Assembly: GCF_012913485.1 (NCBI RefSeq)
Contig: NZ_CP051774.1
Span: 992,001-1,056,000 of the forward strand
DNA length: 64,000 nt
Direction: 5' to 3'
Origin: Luteolibacter luteus
Lineage (GTDB): Bacteria > Verrucomicrobiota > Verrucomicrobiia > Verrucomicrobiales > Akkermansiaceae
The position numbers and the translations under genes were made by a program. The notes beneath the pieces are model-generated. The model was not told the DNA's origin, did not search any database, and saw only the letters and a program-made list of their open reading frames with translations. Below are positions 1 to 7,813 of this stretch, one piece after another; the first letter of the stretch is position 1, and each line of letters begins with the position of its first letter.

Positions 1-1
1 A

Positions 2-793
2 GGGGACAAGGTTTCCCTGGAGCCTTACGTCAATGATCCTGCTTCAGCCACCAGCCTGAAGGGCTCATCGAATTGCTGCCCCGGCGTGCAGGTGCTGGGT
101 GTCCATCAGGACGGTGGCTTGCGAGACTCATGGATCGTCCCTGCGCGGAAGCTGCACGCGGGAAATCATCTCTCCTACGACCAACTCGCCTTAGTCGAGA
201 CTCTGGCCATCGGCTTCCACGCGGTGCAGCGGGGCAATCCCCAGCCGGGAGAAACGGTCTTGGTCATCGGCGCCGGGCCCATCGGCTTGGCCTGCCTCGA
301 ATTCCTGAAGCTGATGGATCTACGGGTGATCGTCATGGACATGGTCCAAGGCCGCCTCGATTTCTGCCGGGAGAAGCTCGGCATCCCGCATGGCCTGCTG
401 GTCCGCGGCGATGGCACGGAACTGCCCGAACTGGAAACCATCACCGGCGGTCAACTCGCCGACGTGGTGATTGATGCCACCGGCTCCGCGGCATCGATGT
501 CGAACTGCTTTCAATACGCCGGTTTCACCGGGCGCATCGTCTATGTCGGCATCACCACACAGGAGCTGAAATTCCCGCACGCTCCGGTTTTCCATCGCCG
601 GGAGCTCACGCTGCTCGCATCCCGCAATGCACTCCCAAAGGACTTCACCCGGATCATCGAGCTGATTGGTGAAGGAAAGATCGATACCGACGCTTGGATC
701 ACTCATCGCATCCCCTTCGCCGAGGTGCCCACCGGATTTGCCCGCTTTACCGATCCTAATGTCGGTGCGATCAAGGTGATCATTGATCTATGA
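2..793 (+). CDS. Zinc-type alcohol dehydrogenase, C-terminal part (RspB/LgoD-like), cut by window edge
   Basis: The reading frame is open from base 2, so the first visible start (a GTG at 86) is internal and the N-terminus lies outside the window. The visible part covers the end of the catalytic domain and the whole Rossmann domain, with the NAD-binding motif VIGAGPIG and a following acidic residue region (VMDM). The family oxidises secondary alcohols of sugars and sugar acids; RspB, L-galactonate and L-idonate dehydrogenases are the closest types I recall. The stop overlaps the start of the gluconokinase gene (ATGA), which suggests coupled translation and a role in gluconate/idonate-type sugar-acid catabolism. 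The exact substrate is not readable from the sequence. Confidence 0.85.
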   Translation, partial: GDKVSLEPYVNDPASATSLKGSSNCCPGVQVLGVHQDGGLRDSWIVPARKLHAGNHLSYDQLALVETLAIGFHAVQRGNPQPGETVLVIGAGPIGLACLEFLKLMDLRVIVMDMVQGRLDFCREKLGIPHGLLVRGDGTELPELETITGGQLADVVIDATGSAASMSNCFQYAGFTGRIVYVGITTQELKFPHAPVFHRRELTLLASRNALPKDFTRIIELIGEGKIDTDAWITHRIPFAEVPTGFARFTDPNVGAIKVIIDL

Positions 794-1275
794 AAATCGT
801 CCTCGGAGGAGTCAGCGGCAGCGGCAAGACCACCATCGGCGTCCTTCTGGCCGAACAACTCGGCTATGAGTTCGCCGACGCGGACGGCTTTCATCCTCCA
901 GAGAACATCGCGAAGATGAGCGAGGGCACTCCTCTCACCGATGAAGACCGCGCGGGCTGGATCGACGCTTTGGGGACCTATCTTGCGAGCCATCAGAACA
1001 TCGTTCTCGCCTGCTCTGCCCTAAAGAAGATCTACCGCGACCGCCTCCGGGCCTTGGGTGGTGAGGTGAGATTTATCATTCTCACTGCTGGACGCTCCAC
1101 AATTGAGGATCGGATGGCGGAAAGAGAGCACTTCATGCCTTCCAGCCTTCTAGATTCCCAACTGGCGACCTTGGAATTGGGCGAAGACGTGACAGAGGTG
1201 GCGAACGACGCCAGTCCGGAGACAATCGCAGCCCGCGTCGTCGAAGGGCTCCAGATTCTCCCGCAAGCTCCGTGA
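790..1275 (+). CDS. gntK: Gluconokinase (GntK/IdnK family)
   Basis: The 161-residue product matches the usual length of the small gluconokinases. A P-loop (GGVSGSGKTT, residues 6-15) sits at the N-terminus, and the family-typical DADGFHPPENIAKM stretch (about residues 31-44) and LACSALKK (about 73-80) follow. The enzyme phosphorylates D-gluconate to 6-phosphogluconate, feeding the pentose phosphate or Entner-Doudoroff route. It overlaps the upstream dehydrogenase by four bases. The dehydrogenase plus kinase pairing suggests that an oxidised hexonate is channelled to gluconate; that pathway reading is inference. Confidence 0.9.
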   Translation: MKIVLGGVSGSGKTTIGVLLAEQLGYEFADADGFHPPENIAKMSEGTPLTDEDRAGWIDALGTYLASHQNIVLACSALKKIYRDRLRALGGEVRFIILTAGRSTIEDRMAEREHFMPSSLLDSQLATLELGEDVTEVANDASPETIAARVVEGLQILPQAP

Positions 1276-1312
1276 TCCTTGCGCCGGACCGCAAGATCGG
1301 CTAGCCCGTCCC

Positions 1313-2038
1313 GTGCGCAGCATTCTCATCACCGGCGGAAATGGCGGGCTCGGCCTCGGCATCGGACGCTACTTTCTGGAAAAGGATCCCGAGGCGAAAG
1401 TCTGGCTCGGAGTGCGTGCGAATCGCACGAACGCAGAAGCGCTTGTAGGGGAATTCCCTGACCGCTGCCAGCTGGTAGAGCTGGAGGTGACCTCCAAGGA
1501 AAGTTGGGAGGCCGCCGTGGCGACAGTCCTCGAAGTAGATGGCCGGCTCGATGTGCTGGTGAACAACGCCGGAATGCACCGCGATGGCCTGCTGGCCACG
1601 ATGGAGGACGACGCTTGGTCCTCCGTAATTTCCGCCAATCTCGATGCCGTCTTCCTCGGCTGCCGCGCCGTCATCCGTCCGATGATGGGCCAGCGCTTCG
1701 GCCGGATCGTCAATATCGCCTCGCTCAGCGCCGTCCTGCCCCCGCTCGGGCAGACCAATTACGCGGCCGCGAAAGCCGGGGTGGTCGCGCTGACCCAGAC
1801 GCTGGCAAAGGAAGTCGCCCGGGCCGGGATCACCGTGAATGCCCTTCTCCCCGGCTATATTCAGACCGAGGCCCTCTCCCACATGGACGAGGAAGCCGCC
1901 AAGCGGGCCAAGGCGGGAATCCCGATGCGCCGCTTCGGGACCCCTACGGAAGTGGCATCCGCGGTGTTCTTTCTCGCTTGCCAGGATGCGGCCTACGTCA
2001 CAGGGTCCGCCCTGAAAATCGACGGCGGCATTTTCTAA
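1313..2038 (+). CDS. Short-chain dehydrogenase/reductase, FabG-like ketoreductase
   Basis: The 241-residue SDR has the nucleotide-binding motif TGGNGGLG near residue 7, NNAG (about 85-88), a catalytic Ser and the YxxxK motif (YAAAK, about residue 150), then the C-terminal GSALKIDGG typical of FabG. The start is a GTG, 38 bases after the kinase stop. Because an acyl carrier protein gene follows after 13 bases, reduction of a 3-oxoacyl-ACP is the favoured role. A 5-keto-gluconate reductase (IdnO-type SDR) partnering the upstream sugar-acid genes is a real alternative; the sequence alone does not settle this. Confidence 0.85.
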   Translation: MRSILITGGNGGLGLGIGRYFLEKDPEAKVWLGVRANRTNAEALVGEFPDRCQLVELEVTSKESWEAAVATVLEVDGRLDVLVNNAGMHRDGLLATMEDDAWSSVISANLDAVFLGCRAVIRPMMGQRFGRIVNIASLSAVLPPLGQTNYAAAKAGVVALTQTLAKEVARAGITVNALLPGYIQTEALSHMDEEAAKRAKAGIPMRRFGTPTEVASAVFFLACQDAAYVTGSALKIDGGIF

Positions 2039-2051
2039 CAGACTCAGAATC

Positions 2052-2312
2052 ATGGCACAAGGCGCGGAACTGCGGCAAAAGATCAAGGAAGTGATGGTCG
2101 AGGAACTGATGCTCGACTTCGACGCGGCGGAGATCGCCGATGAAACCGCGATCTTCGGTGCCGGCGGCCTCGGCCTCGATTCCGTGGACGCCCTCCAACT
2201 GGTTGTCGCGATCGAAAAGCACTTCGGCCTCAAGATTGCCGACGCGGAGAAAGCCAAAGGCGTGCTCCAGAGCGTGGAGACAATTGCCAAGGCGATTGAG
2301 GCGAAGGGCTGA
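2052..2312 (+). CDS. Acyl carrier protein
   Basis: An 86-residue acidic helical protein with the phosphopantetheine attachment motif GLDSVDA; the modified serine is residue 44. The length and motif are those of discrete type II acyl carrier proteins. It sits between a FabG-like ketoreductase and a membrane protein of the YbhN family, away from any housekeeping fab cluster, so it is probably a specialised ACP for the lipid or polyketide pathway encoded up to 7.7 kb. A dedicated ketosynthase is not visible in the window. Confidence 0.93.
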   Translation: MAQGAELRQKIKEVMVEELMLDFDAAEIADETAIFGAGGLGLDSVDALQLVVAIEKHFGLKIADAEKAKGVLQSVETIAKAIEAKG

Positions 2313-2370
2313 CCGAGGAATGACGAATGTGTCCTGAGGAAGACAGCCGCCATCCCGGATCCGCCATTTC

Positions 2371-3372
2371 ATGAAGAAGTGGCTGCTTTTCTTGCTGAAG
2401 CTGGTCTTCACGATGGGCTGCCTGTGGTGGGCCTTTTCGGGGATTGATTTCAAGCATTCCGCCCTCGCCCACCCGGGTGACCTCGATTGGCGATGGATCG
2501 CCGGAGGCGTCCTTCTCGGTGGTGCCACGGTCGTGCTTTCGGCGGTGCGCTGGTGGCTGCTGCTGCGCGCCCAAGGCATCCAGGTCACGCTCTGGCGTAT
2601 CACCGAACTCACCCTGATCGGCAATCTATTCAATCTCTTCGCCGTCGGCGGTGTCGGCGGCGATGCCGCGAAGATCTTCCTTCTCATCCGCGATCACCCG
2701 GAGCGAAAGCTCGCGGTGACGATGACCGTGATGATCGATCACCTCGTGGGGCTCGCGGCGATGGCCATTGTATTCTTCGCCATGACCGCGGGACGCTTCC
2801 AAGCTTTGGAAGACCAGAGCGCCCTCGGAAAGGGTGCCATCAAGTTCGCCTGGTTCTTCTTCGGCGGGGGTCTTGCCTTCATCGCCTTCCTCTTCCTGAT
2901 GGCCAGCCCCTTGGTCCACGGCCGCATTCATAAGCCGGACCGCAAGATGAAATGGGAATTCCTCAAGCGGGTCCCCGAAATCTACGATGTCTATCGTAGA
3001 AAATGGGGCCTCGCCCTCATCGCGCTGTCCACCAGCGCATTCATGCTTCCCGTCTACTACGCCACTTTCTGGTGCGGAGCCCGCTCGATCGCGGGAAATG
3101 TGAATCTAGGCCAGGTCTTCACCGCCATGCCGGTGGTAGATGCGATCAGCGCCATGCCGCTCTCCGTCTCAGGCATCGGCGTCCGGGAAAAGACCTTTGA
3201 GATCCTCATGAATGACCTCGCCGGACTCCCCGCGGACGTCGCGGTTTCCGGTTCCCTCATTGGATTTGCCTGCAGTCTTGTGTGGGCAGCTCTCGGTGGC
3301 ATTCTCTTCCTTCGTCCGGGGGACCGGACGTCGATGAAGCAGATCGAAGAAGCAACCCAAGCCGAAGCATGA
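2371..3372 (+). CDS. YbhN/UPF0104 flippase-like integral membrane protein
   Basis: The 333-residue protein has an N-terminal membrane helix and about seven further hydrophobic segments, with the family-typical stretch NLFNLFAVGGVGGDAAKIFL (about residues 90-109) and a late glycine-rich segment PLSVSGIGVREKTF. It belongs to the lysylphosphatidylglycerol synthase transmembrane-region superfamily (YbhN, AglD-like), whose members are thought to move lipids across membranes. The stop overlaps the start of the patatin-like gene (ATGA). In this context it may translocate the product of the phenolic-lipid genes; that is inference. Confidence 0.8.
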   Translation: MKKWLLFLLKLVFTMGCLWWAFSGIDFKHSALAHPGDLDWRWIAGGVLLGGATVVLSAVRWWLLLRAQGIQVTLWRITELTLIGNLFNLFAVGGVGGDAAKIFLLIRDHPERKLAVTMTVMIDHLVGLAAMAIVFFAMTAGRFQALEDQSALGKGAIKFAWFFFGGGLAFIAFLFLMASPLVHGRIHKPDRKMKWEFLKRVPEIYDVYRRKWGLALIALSTSAFMLPVYYATFWCGARSIAGNVNLGQVFTAMPVVDAISAMPLSVSGIGVREKTFEILMNDLAGLPADVAVSGSLIGFACSLVWAALGGILFLRPGDRTSMKQIEEATQAEA

Positions 3373-4283
3373 ACGGCCTGCCACCAGAGCCCGGCCACGA
3401 TCCCGGACTGGCCGTCTGCCTGTCCTCTTCGTTTTTCGGCTACTATGCCCATCTTGGCCTTCTCAGCGCCATGGAAGAGCTCGGCTTGCGGCCGGGCCGG
3501 ATCGCCGGTGCCTCCGCGGGTGCCATGGCCGGCGGCCTCTGGACCGTGGGCCTGCGCGGCGAGGCACTGGAGAAAATCATCTACGATTTCCATTTCCGCC
3601 GCGCCTTCTTCGACCTGGGTGCCTTCTACCGCTGGCCGGGAATCCTGACCGGTCTCGCCGGAAGCGGACTCCTCTCCGGGGTGCGCCTGCGTCGCTATCT
3701 GGCCCGCCGCATTGGCACCCCCCGGATCGAAGAATTGCGTGGCCCCAAACTCGAGATCGCCGTGGCAAATCTCACGAAAAAGCGGAGCGAGATCCGCGGC
3801 CGCGGGCCCCTGAATGATTTCCTCATCGCCAGTTGCGCGATGCCGGTGCTCTTCAAACCCCAACGAATCGACGGTGAGAACTTCCTCGATGGCGGCGTGG
3901 CAAATGAAACCCCCTTCGAACACTGGCTGGAAGATCCCTCGATCCACACGATCGTGGTCCATCGTATCCAGCACTCCTCGGACATCCGCGGGCTTCCTTG
4001 GGAAACACCTGGCGGAATCATGGGAGCCTGCCACGCGGTCGCATCCAATGAGCTCTTCGATCACCGCGTCCGGCGTGCGGAGGAATTGGGCAAAACCGTG
4101 ATCCTTCTCGAAACCAGACACGATCACCCGGGCCTGCTCCACGGAGATCGCTCGCGAGGCTTCTTTGCGGCGGGCCAAGAGACCGCGCGCCGCCGCTGGA
4201 CCAAGCCGCTCACACCTCCAGCACCTGCCCCGGCACTTGCCGCCGGCGGCGCGACACGAGCAGCCGCAGAAGCAGCCCGCTAA
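3369..4283 (+). CDS. Patatin-like phospholipase/acyl hydrolase
   Basis: The 304-residue product has the nucleophile elbow GASAG (residues 47-51, Ser49) and the catalytic DGG (Asp174) of the patatin Ser-Asp dyad. The usual glycine-rich oxyanion loop is replaced by a serine/phenylalanine-rich stretch (LSSSFFGYYAHLG, about residues 18-30), which is unusual. The ATG at 3369 overlaps the preceding stop and is preferred over an upstream in-frame start inside the flippase gene. The Arg/Pro/Ala-rich C-terminus runs into the 3' end of the convergent lipoprotein gene, overlapping it by 74 bases. A role in trimming or releasing acyl chains in this cluster is inferred. Confidence 0.8.
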   Translation: MNGLPPEPGHDPGLAVCLSSSFFGYYAHLGLLSAMEELGLRPGRIAGASAGAMAGGLWTVGLRGEALEKIIYDFHFRRAFFDLGAFYRWPGILTGLAGSGLLSGVRLRRYLARRIGTPRIEELRGPKLEIAVANLTKKRSEIRGRGPLNDFLIASCAMPVLFKPQRIDGENFLDGGVANETPFEHWLEDPSIHTIVVHRIQHSSDIRGLPWETPGGIMGACHAVASNELFDHRVRRAEELGKTVILLETRHDHPGLLHGDRSRGFFAAGQETARRRWTKPLTPPAPAPALAAGGATRAAAEAAR

Positions 4284-4980
4284 GCGTCAGCCCGATCAGG
4301 CCGCCAGCAAGCCATACGGTTCGCGGCACCGGGATCCGTGCTTTGAAATGAGTCACCAATGGCTCCCTCATGGCATCGCCTAAGCTCGAATCCCATTTGA
4401 GTGTCTTCCCCTCATCCAGCACCTCCGTCGCATTCGTTTCACTCGCCTCGGTTGGCAAATGGATGATGTAAACGAGGCGGCGATCCCGACGATCCGCCTC
4501 GCGGACCGCAAAGCTTGCGAGCCCAAGTGCCTCCCGCACGCGGATGGTCCGCACGAAATCGATATCGAGGCCTCGCCGGTGAACCTCGAACTTTCCCGCG
4601 AGATCCACCGCAGCCGTCGGCATGGAACTGAAACCACCGCTATTTTTCAGATCACGCAGGGCGAGCACGGAGTCGGTCGACAGTTTTACTTCGACCGTGG
4701 CACGCTCCCCGTCGTCTTCGACACGCAACCCGTCGAGCCTTAGCTTTAGCTGCTTCTCGATCGCCTCGCGGATCTTTGTCTCCAGCGCCTCATTGCCACC
4801 GGCAAGCTTCACCGCCGAGCAGGGCACCTGATAGGTCAGCACGGCCCTTCCCGCGCCATCGCTTTCGATCCAGACCTCCTCCTTGATATCAAAGCACGAG
4901 CATGCCAACAGACATGCGATGCCCGCCAGAAGCCGAAGGAATATTGCCGGAAGCTTGCACATCGGCGCTAGGGTCTTCAC
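4210..4980 (-). CDS. Predicted lipoprotein with C-terminal membrane helix
   Basis: The 256-residue protein starts with a signal sequence ending in a lipobox-like LLACSC (cysteine about residue 27 or 29), followed by a beta-rich soluble domain and a C-terminal transmembrane helix (WLAGGLIGLTLSGLLLRLLV) with a basic tail. I do not recognise a characterised family; similar two-anchor lipoproteins occur in Verrucomicrobia. The start is 12 bases from the divergent methyltransferase start, so the two promoters must overlap one or both coding regions. An alternative start lies six codons downstream. Confidence 0.75.
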   Translation of the reverse strand: MKTLAPMCKLPAIFLRLLAGIACLLACSCFDIKEEVWIESDGAGRAVLTYQVPCSAVKLAGGNEALETKIREAIEKQLKLRLDGLRVEDDGERATVEVKLSTDSVLALRDLKNSGGFSSMPTAAVDLAGKFEVHRRGLDIDFVRTIRVREALGLASFAVREADRRDRRLVYIIHLPTEASETNATEVLDEGKTLKWDSSLGDAMREPLVTHFKARIPVPRTVWLAGGLIGLTLSGLLLRLLVSRRRRQVPGQVLEV

Positions 4981-4992
4981 GCTTTAGCCGCG

Positions 4993-5634
4993 ATGCTGCG
5001 CGTTGTAGAGCCCGAAATCATCGACCAATTGCCACCTGATCACCCTGATGTGATCCGCAGTCGCAGGGATCTGAAGGTCATCAATTTCCTCATGGGAAAC
5101 GAGCGCTGGATCACCCGGAAGATTGCGGAGTTTCCCTCGGCTCGGAACAAGGGAGTGCTCGAAATCGGTGCCGGTGAAGGCACTCTTCTCGATCGGCTCG
5201 CCAAGAAATACCCGGATATCCCGCTGACCGCCTGCGATCTGGCACCCCGCCCCCCTGGACTCCAGGGCCAGATCAAATGGGACCAGCGTGACGTGTTTGA
5301 AAGCCTCTCCTCCAGCCCCGGTGGTATCCTGGCTGCCAATCTCTTTCTTCATCACTTCGAATATGAGGAGCTGGAGCGATTCCGTCCCCACATGGAGAAA
5401 TTCGATGTCATCTGCATCAACGAACCCTACCGGACACAACAGACGCTCATGGATGCCAAGTTCATGCTCCCTTTCGTCGGTCGCGCCACGAAGCACGACA
5501 TGATCGTCAGCATCAAGGCCGGCTTCCTCCCGGGAGAGCTGCCCGAGCGGCTCGGACTCGATTCTTCGAGGTGGAAGCTAAGCGAGGAAACTTCATGGCG
5601 CGGGGGACTGCGCGTGCTAGCTTGCCGGGCTTGA
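4993..5634 (+). CDS. Class I SAM-dependent methyltransferase
   Basis: The 213-residue protein carries motif I (VLEIGAGEGTLLDRL, about residues 54-68), an acidic motif II region (TACDLAP) and an ANLFLHHFEYEEL motif IV/post-I region, as in small-molecule methyltransferases. It is followed without a gap by the flavin oxidoreductase and then the type III polyketide synthase. That trio resembles the SrsB/SrsC/SrsA logic of alkylresorcinol modification, although SrsB belongs to another methyltransferase family. The probable substrate is therefore a phenolic ring; this is inference from context. Confidence 0.85.
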   Translation: MLRVVEPEIIDQLPPDHPDVIRSRRDLKVINFLMGNERWITRKIAEFPSARNKGVLEIGAGEGTLLDRLAKKYPDIPLTACDLAPRPPGLQGQIKWDQRDVFESLSSSPGGILAANLFLHHFEYEELERFRPHMEKFDVICINEPYRTQQTLMDAKFMLPFVGRATKHDMIVSIKAGFLPGELPERLGLDSSRWKLSEETSWRGGLRVLACRA

Positions 5635-6647
5635 ACAAGGCGGTGACCATCGCAGGAGGAGGCTTGGCTGGGTTGTCGCTGGCGGCTGGTCTGCGTACCC
5701 GCGGCATCCCGGTGACCGTGCATGAAGCCGGAAGCTATCCCCGACACCGGGTCTGTGGGGAGTTCATTTCCGGCGTGGATGAAGCGACCCTTGGTAGCCT
5801 CGGCATCCCGGATGTGCTGAAAGACGCCACGCCTTGCAGCAGTGTCGCATGGTATCGCGAGGGCCGGAGGATCCATGACGGTCACCTCCCCCGCCCCGCT
5901 GCCGGCATCTCGCGCTATCGCTTGGATCGTTTGCTTCATGATCGCGCAGCTTCACTTGGAGCGGAAGTCATCGAGCAGTCACGGCAGCCTCGTGAAGTTC
6001 GGGAAGGTCTCGTCTGGGCCGCCGGACGTATTCCAGCCCGCAGCCGTTGGATCGGACTGAAGCTTCATTTCCGGCATCTCGCGATGGACTCCGATCTGGA
6101 GATGCATCTTGGGGCCAATGGATACGTCGGCCTCGCCCGGATCGAAGATGCTCGCGCGAATGTTTGCGGACTCTTCCGCGTGGACCGCTCGCTCCGCGGC
6201 TCCGGCATCGAGCTTCTCGCAAGCTATCTTCGCGAAGGAGGTAATGCCGCTCTTGCCGAACGCTTGGGAACCACGGACTGCGATTCTTCATCCTTCTGCG
6301 CGGTCGCCGGCTTCTCGCTCGGCCGGCAGAAAGCGGAGCAGCACCTTTGCACCATCGGCGATGCGGAGAGCATGATCCCGCCCTTCACCGGAAATGGCAT
6401 GAGCATGGCCTTTGAAGCAGCGGAACTCTCACTCGATCCTCTCGAGCGATGGAGCCGGCAAAAGATCGAATGGGACACGTGCCTCGCTGAAATCCGCACC
6501 CGTCTGCAGCAGCGTTTCCGCAAGCGCCTCGGCGCGGCGCAAGCTCTTCATCCCGTCCTGCTCAGCCATGGTGGCCGCATGTTCATCGAATCGATGGCTC
6601 GTGCCCGTATCTTGCCTTTCCGCCCGCTCCTCGCCCTTGTCCGCTGA
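5631..6647 (+). CDS. FAD-dependent oxidoreductase (UbiH/geranylgeranyl-reductase-like)
   Basis: The FAD-binding dinucleotide motif GGGLAGLSLAAGLRTRG is at the very N-terminus, followed by HRVCGEFISG (a geranylgeranyl-reductase-like signature) and GDAESMIPPFTGNGMSMAFEAA, the second flavin contact. I choose the TTG at 5631, which overlaps the upstream stop (TTGA) and gives 338 residues; an ATG at 5595 would add 12. The stop overlaps the next start as TGATG. It probably hydroxylates or oxidises the ring made by the polyketide synthase, but members of this superfamily also reduce double bonds. Confidence 0.85.
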   Translation: MNKAVTIAGGGLAGLSLAAGLRTRGIPVTVHEAGSYPRHRVCGEFISGVDEATLGSLGIPDVLKDATPCSSVAWYREGRRIHDGHLPRPAAGISRYRLDRLLHDRAASLGAEVIEQSRQPREVREGLVWAAGRIPARSRWIGLKLHFRHLAMDSDLEMHLGANGYVGLARIEDARANVCGLFRVDRSLRGSGIELLASYLREGGNAALAERLGTTDCDSSSFCAVAGFSLGRQKAEQHLCTIGDAESMIPPFTGNGMSMAFEAAELSLDPLERWSRQKIEWDTCLAEIRTRLQQRFRKRLGAAQALHPVLLSHGGRMFIESMARARILPFRPLLALVR

Positions 6648-7669
6648 TGTTCCTGGAATCCATTGCCACTGCCGTCCCGCCACACCGCTACACCCAGCCC
6701 GATTGCCTTGCAGCGCTCAAGGACACACCCGCGTATGCCGGGCTGAAGCCACGTTCCCGGGCGTTGGTGGAGAAAATCCTCGGCAACGGGGTCTCCGGGA
6801 TCGCGACACGGAGCTTCTGTCTTCCTGAGATCGCACCGGTGGTGTCCCAGGATGCGCAGGCTCTGAACGAAAGCTTCGAGCGTGAGGCCCCCCTGCTTGC
6901 GGCAGAGGCCCTGCTCCCCGCCCTGGAGAAAGCGGGCATCTCCGCCGCCGATCTCGATGCCCTCTTCATCTGTACCTGCACCGGCTATCTCTGCCCTGGC
7001 ATCACCAGCCACGTCGCCGAAAAGCTCGGGCTACGAGACACGGCGTACTTGCAGGATCTGGTGGGACTCGGCTGTGGCGCGGCGATTCCCATGCTGCGGT
7101 CAGCAGCAGGCTTCCTTGCCGCTCACCCGGGAGCCAAGGTGGCCACGGTAGCCGTGGAGGTTTGCTCCGCCGCTTTCTTTGCGGATGATGATCCGGGCGT
7201 GCTCATCTCGCTCTGCCTCTTCGGCGATGGCGCTGCAGCGGCGATTTGGTCGAACCAACCGGCCGACGGGAAATGGCAGGCCGGTCACTTCACCACCGTC
7301 CACAAACCCGAGCAGCGCGAGAAGATCCGCTTCGTGAATGCCGGCGGAAAACTCCGCAACCAACTCGACAAGGCGGTGCCAGGGCTCGCCGCGGAAGCGG
7401 TCGCCGAACTCTATGCGAAACGCAGCGAAGAACCCGACCGCATCCTTACCCACTCCGGCGGCCGTGATGTGATCGATGCGCTGGAAGCCGTCCTCCCGAT
7501 GTCACTCGGCGATACACGCGAAGTCCTCCGCGAACACGGCAACATGAGCAGCCCTTCCGTCCTCTTCGCTCTTGATCGGGCGCTGGCCTCCGCCAACGGC
7601 GACCGCAGGATGTGGCTAACGGCCTTCGGTGCCGGCTTCGCCGCCCATGCCTGCGAAGTCTGGCGCTAG
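6647..7669 (+). CDS. Type III polyketide synthase (chalcone/alkylresorcinol synthase family)
   Basis: The 340-residue length is slightly short for the family. The catalytic triad is recognisable: Cys143 in DLVGLGCGAA, His269 in ILTHSGG and Asn299 in HGNMSSPS. FGDGAAAAI and the C-terminal FGAGFAAHACEVW also match. Such enzymes extend acyl-CoA or acyl-ACP starters with malonyl units and cyclise them to resorcinols, pyrones or phloroglucinols. The neighbouring ACP, ketoreductase, methyltransferase and flavoprotein suggest a lipid-primed aromatic product later methylated and oxidised. The coding start overlaps the preceding stop. Confidence 0.92.
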   Translation: MFLESIATAVPPHRYTQPDCLAALKDTPAYAGLKPRSRALVEKILGNGVSGIATRSFCLPEIAPVVSQDAQALNESFEREAPLLAAEALLPALEKAGISAADLDALFICTCTGYLCPGITSHVAEKLGLRDTAYLQDLVGLGCGAAIPMLRSAAGFLAAHPGAKVATVAVEVCSAAFFADDDPGVLISLCLFGDGAAAAIWSNQPADGKWQAGHFTTVHKPEQREKIRFVNAGGKLRNQLDKAVPGLAAEAVAELYAKRSEEPDRILTHSGGRDVIDALEAVLPMSLGDTREVLREHGNMSSPSVLFALDRALASANGDRRMWLTAFGAGFAAHACEVWR

Positions 7670-7692
7670 GGCCCGCATCACGCGTGGTGCCC

Positions 7693-7746
7693 GGGAGCGC
7701 GGGCCTCCGGCCCGCAGAAAAAGTTCTGAAAGCACGCCGCGCTCCC
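7693..7746. repeat. Palindromic intergenic element between convergent genes
   Basis: Perfect 10-base inverted arms (GGGAGCGCGG and CCGCGCTCCC) enclose an inner GC-rich hairpin (GCGGGCC...GGCCCGC) and an A-rich stretch. The element lies in the 144-base gap between the polyketide synthase and eboC, which converge. It may serve as a terminator for both genes or be a REP/MITE-like dispersed repeat; I see only this copy in the window. Confidence 0.55.
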
Positions 7747-7813
7747 GTTCTCCTCCGAAAAGGCCTGCTCCTCCTTCGCAACGAACACTTGCGCCCCTAT
7801 CTTTGAACCCGCT

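Noticed and set aside
1313..2038. Naming the SDR as 5-keto-D-gluconate reductase (idnO)
   Set aside because: The sugar-acid neighbours allow it, but the ACP gene 13 bases downstream makes an acyl-ACP reductase more likely; no symbol was given.
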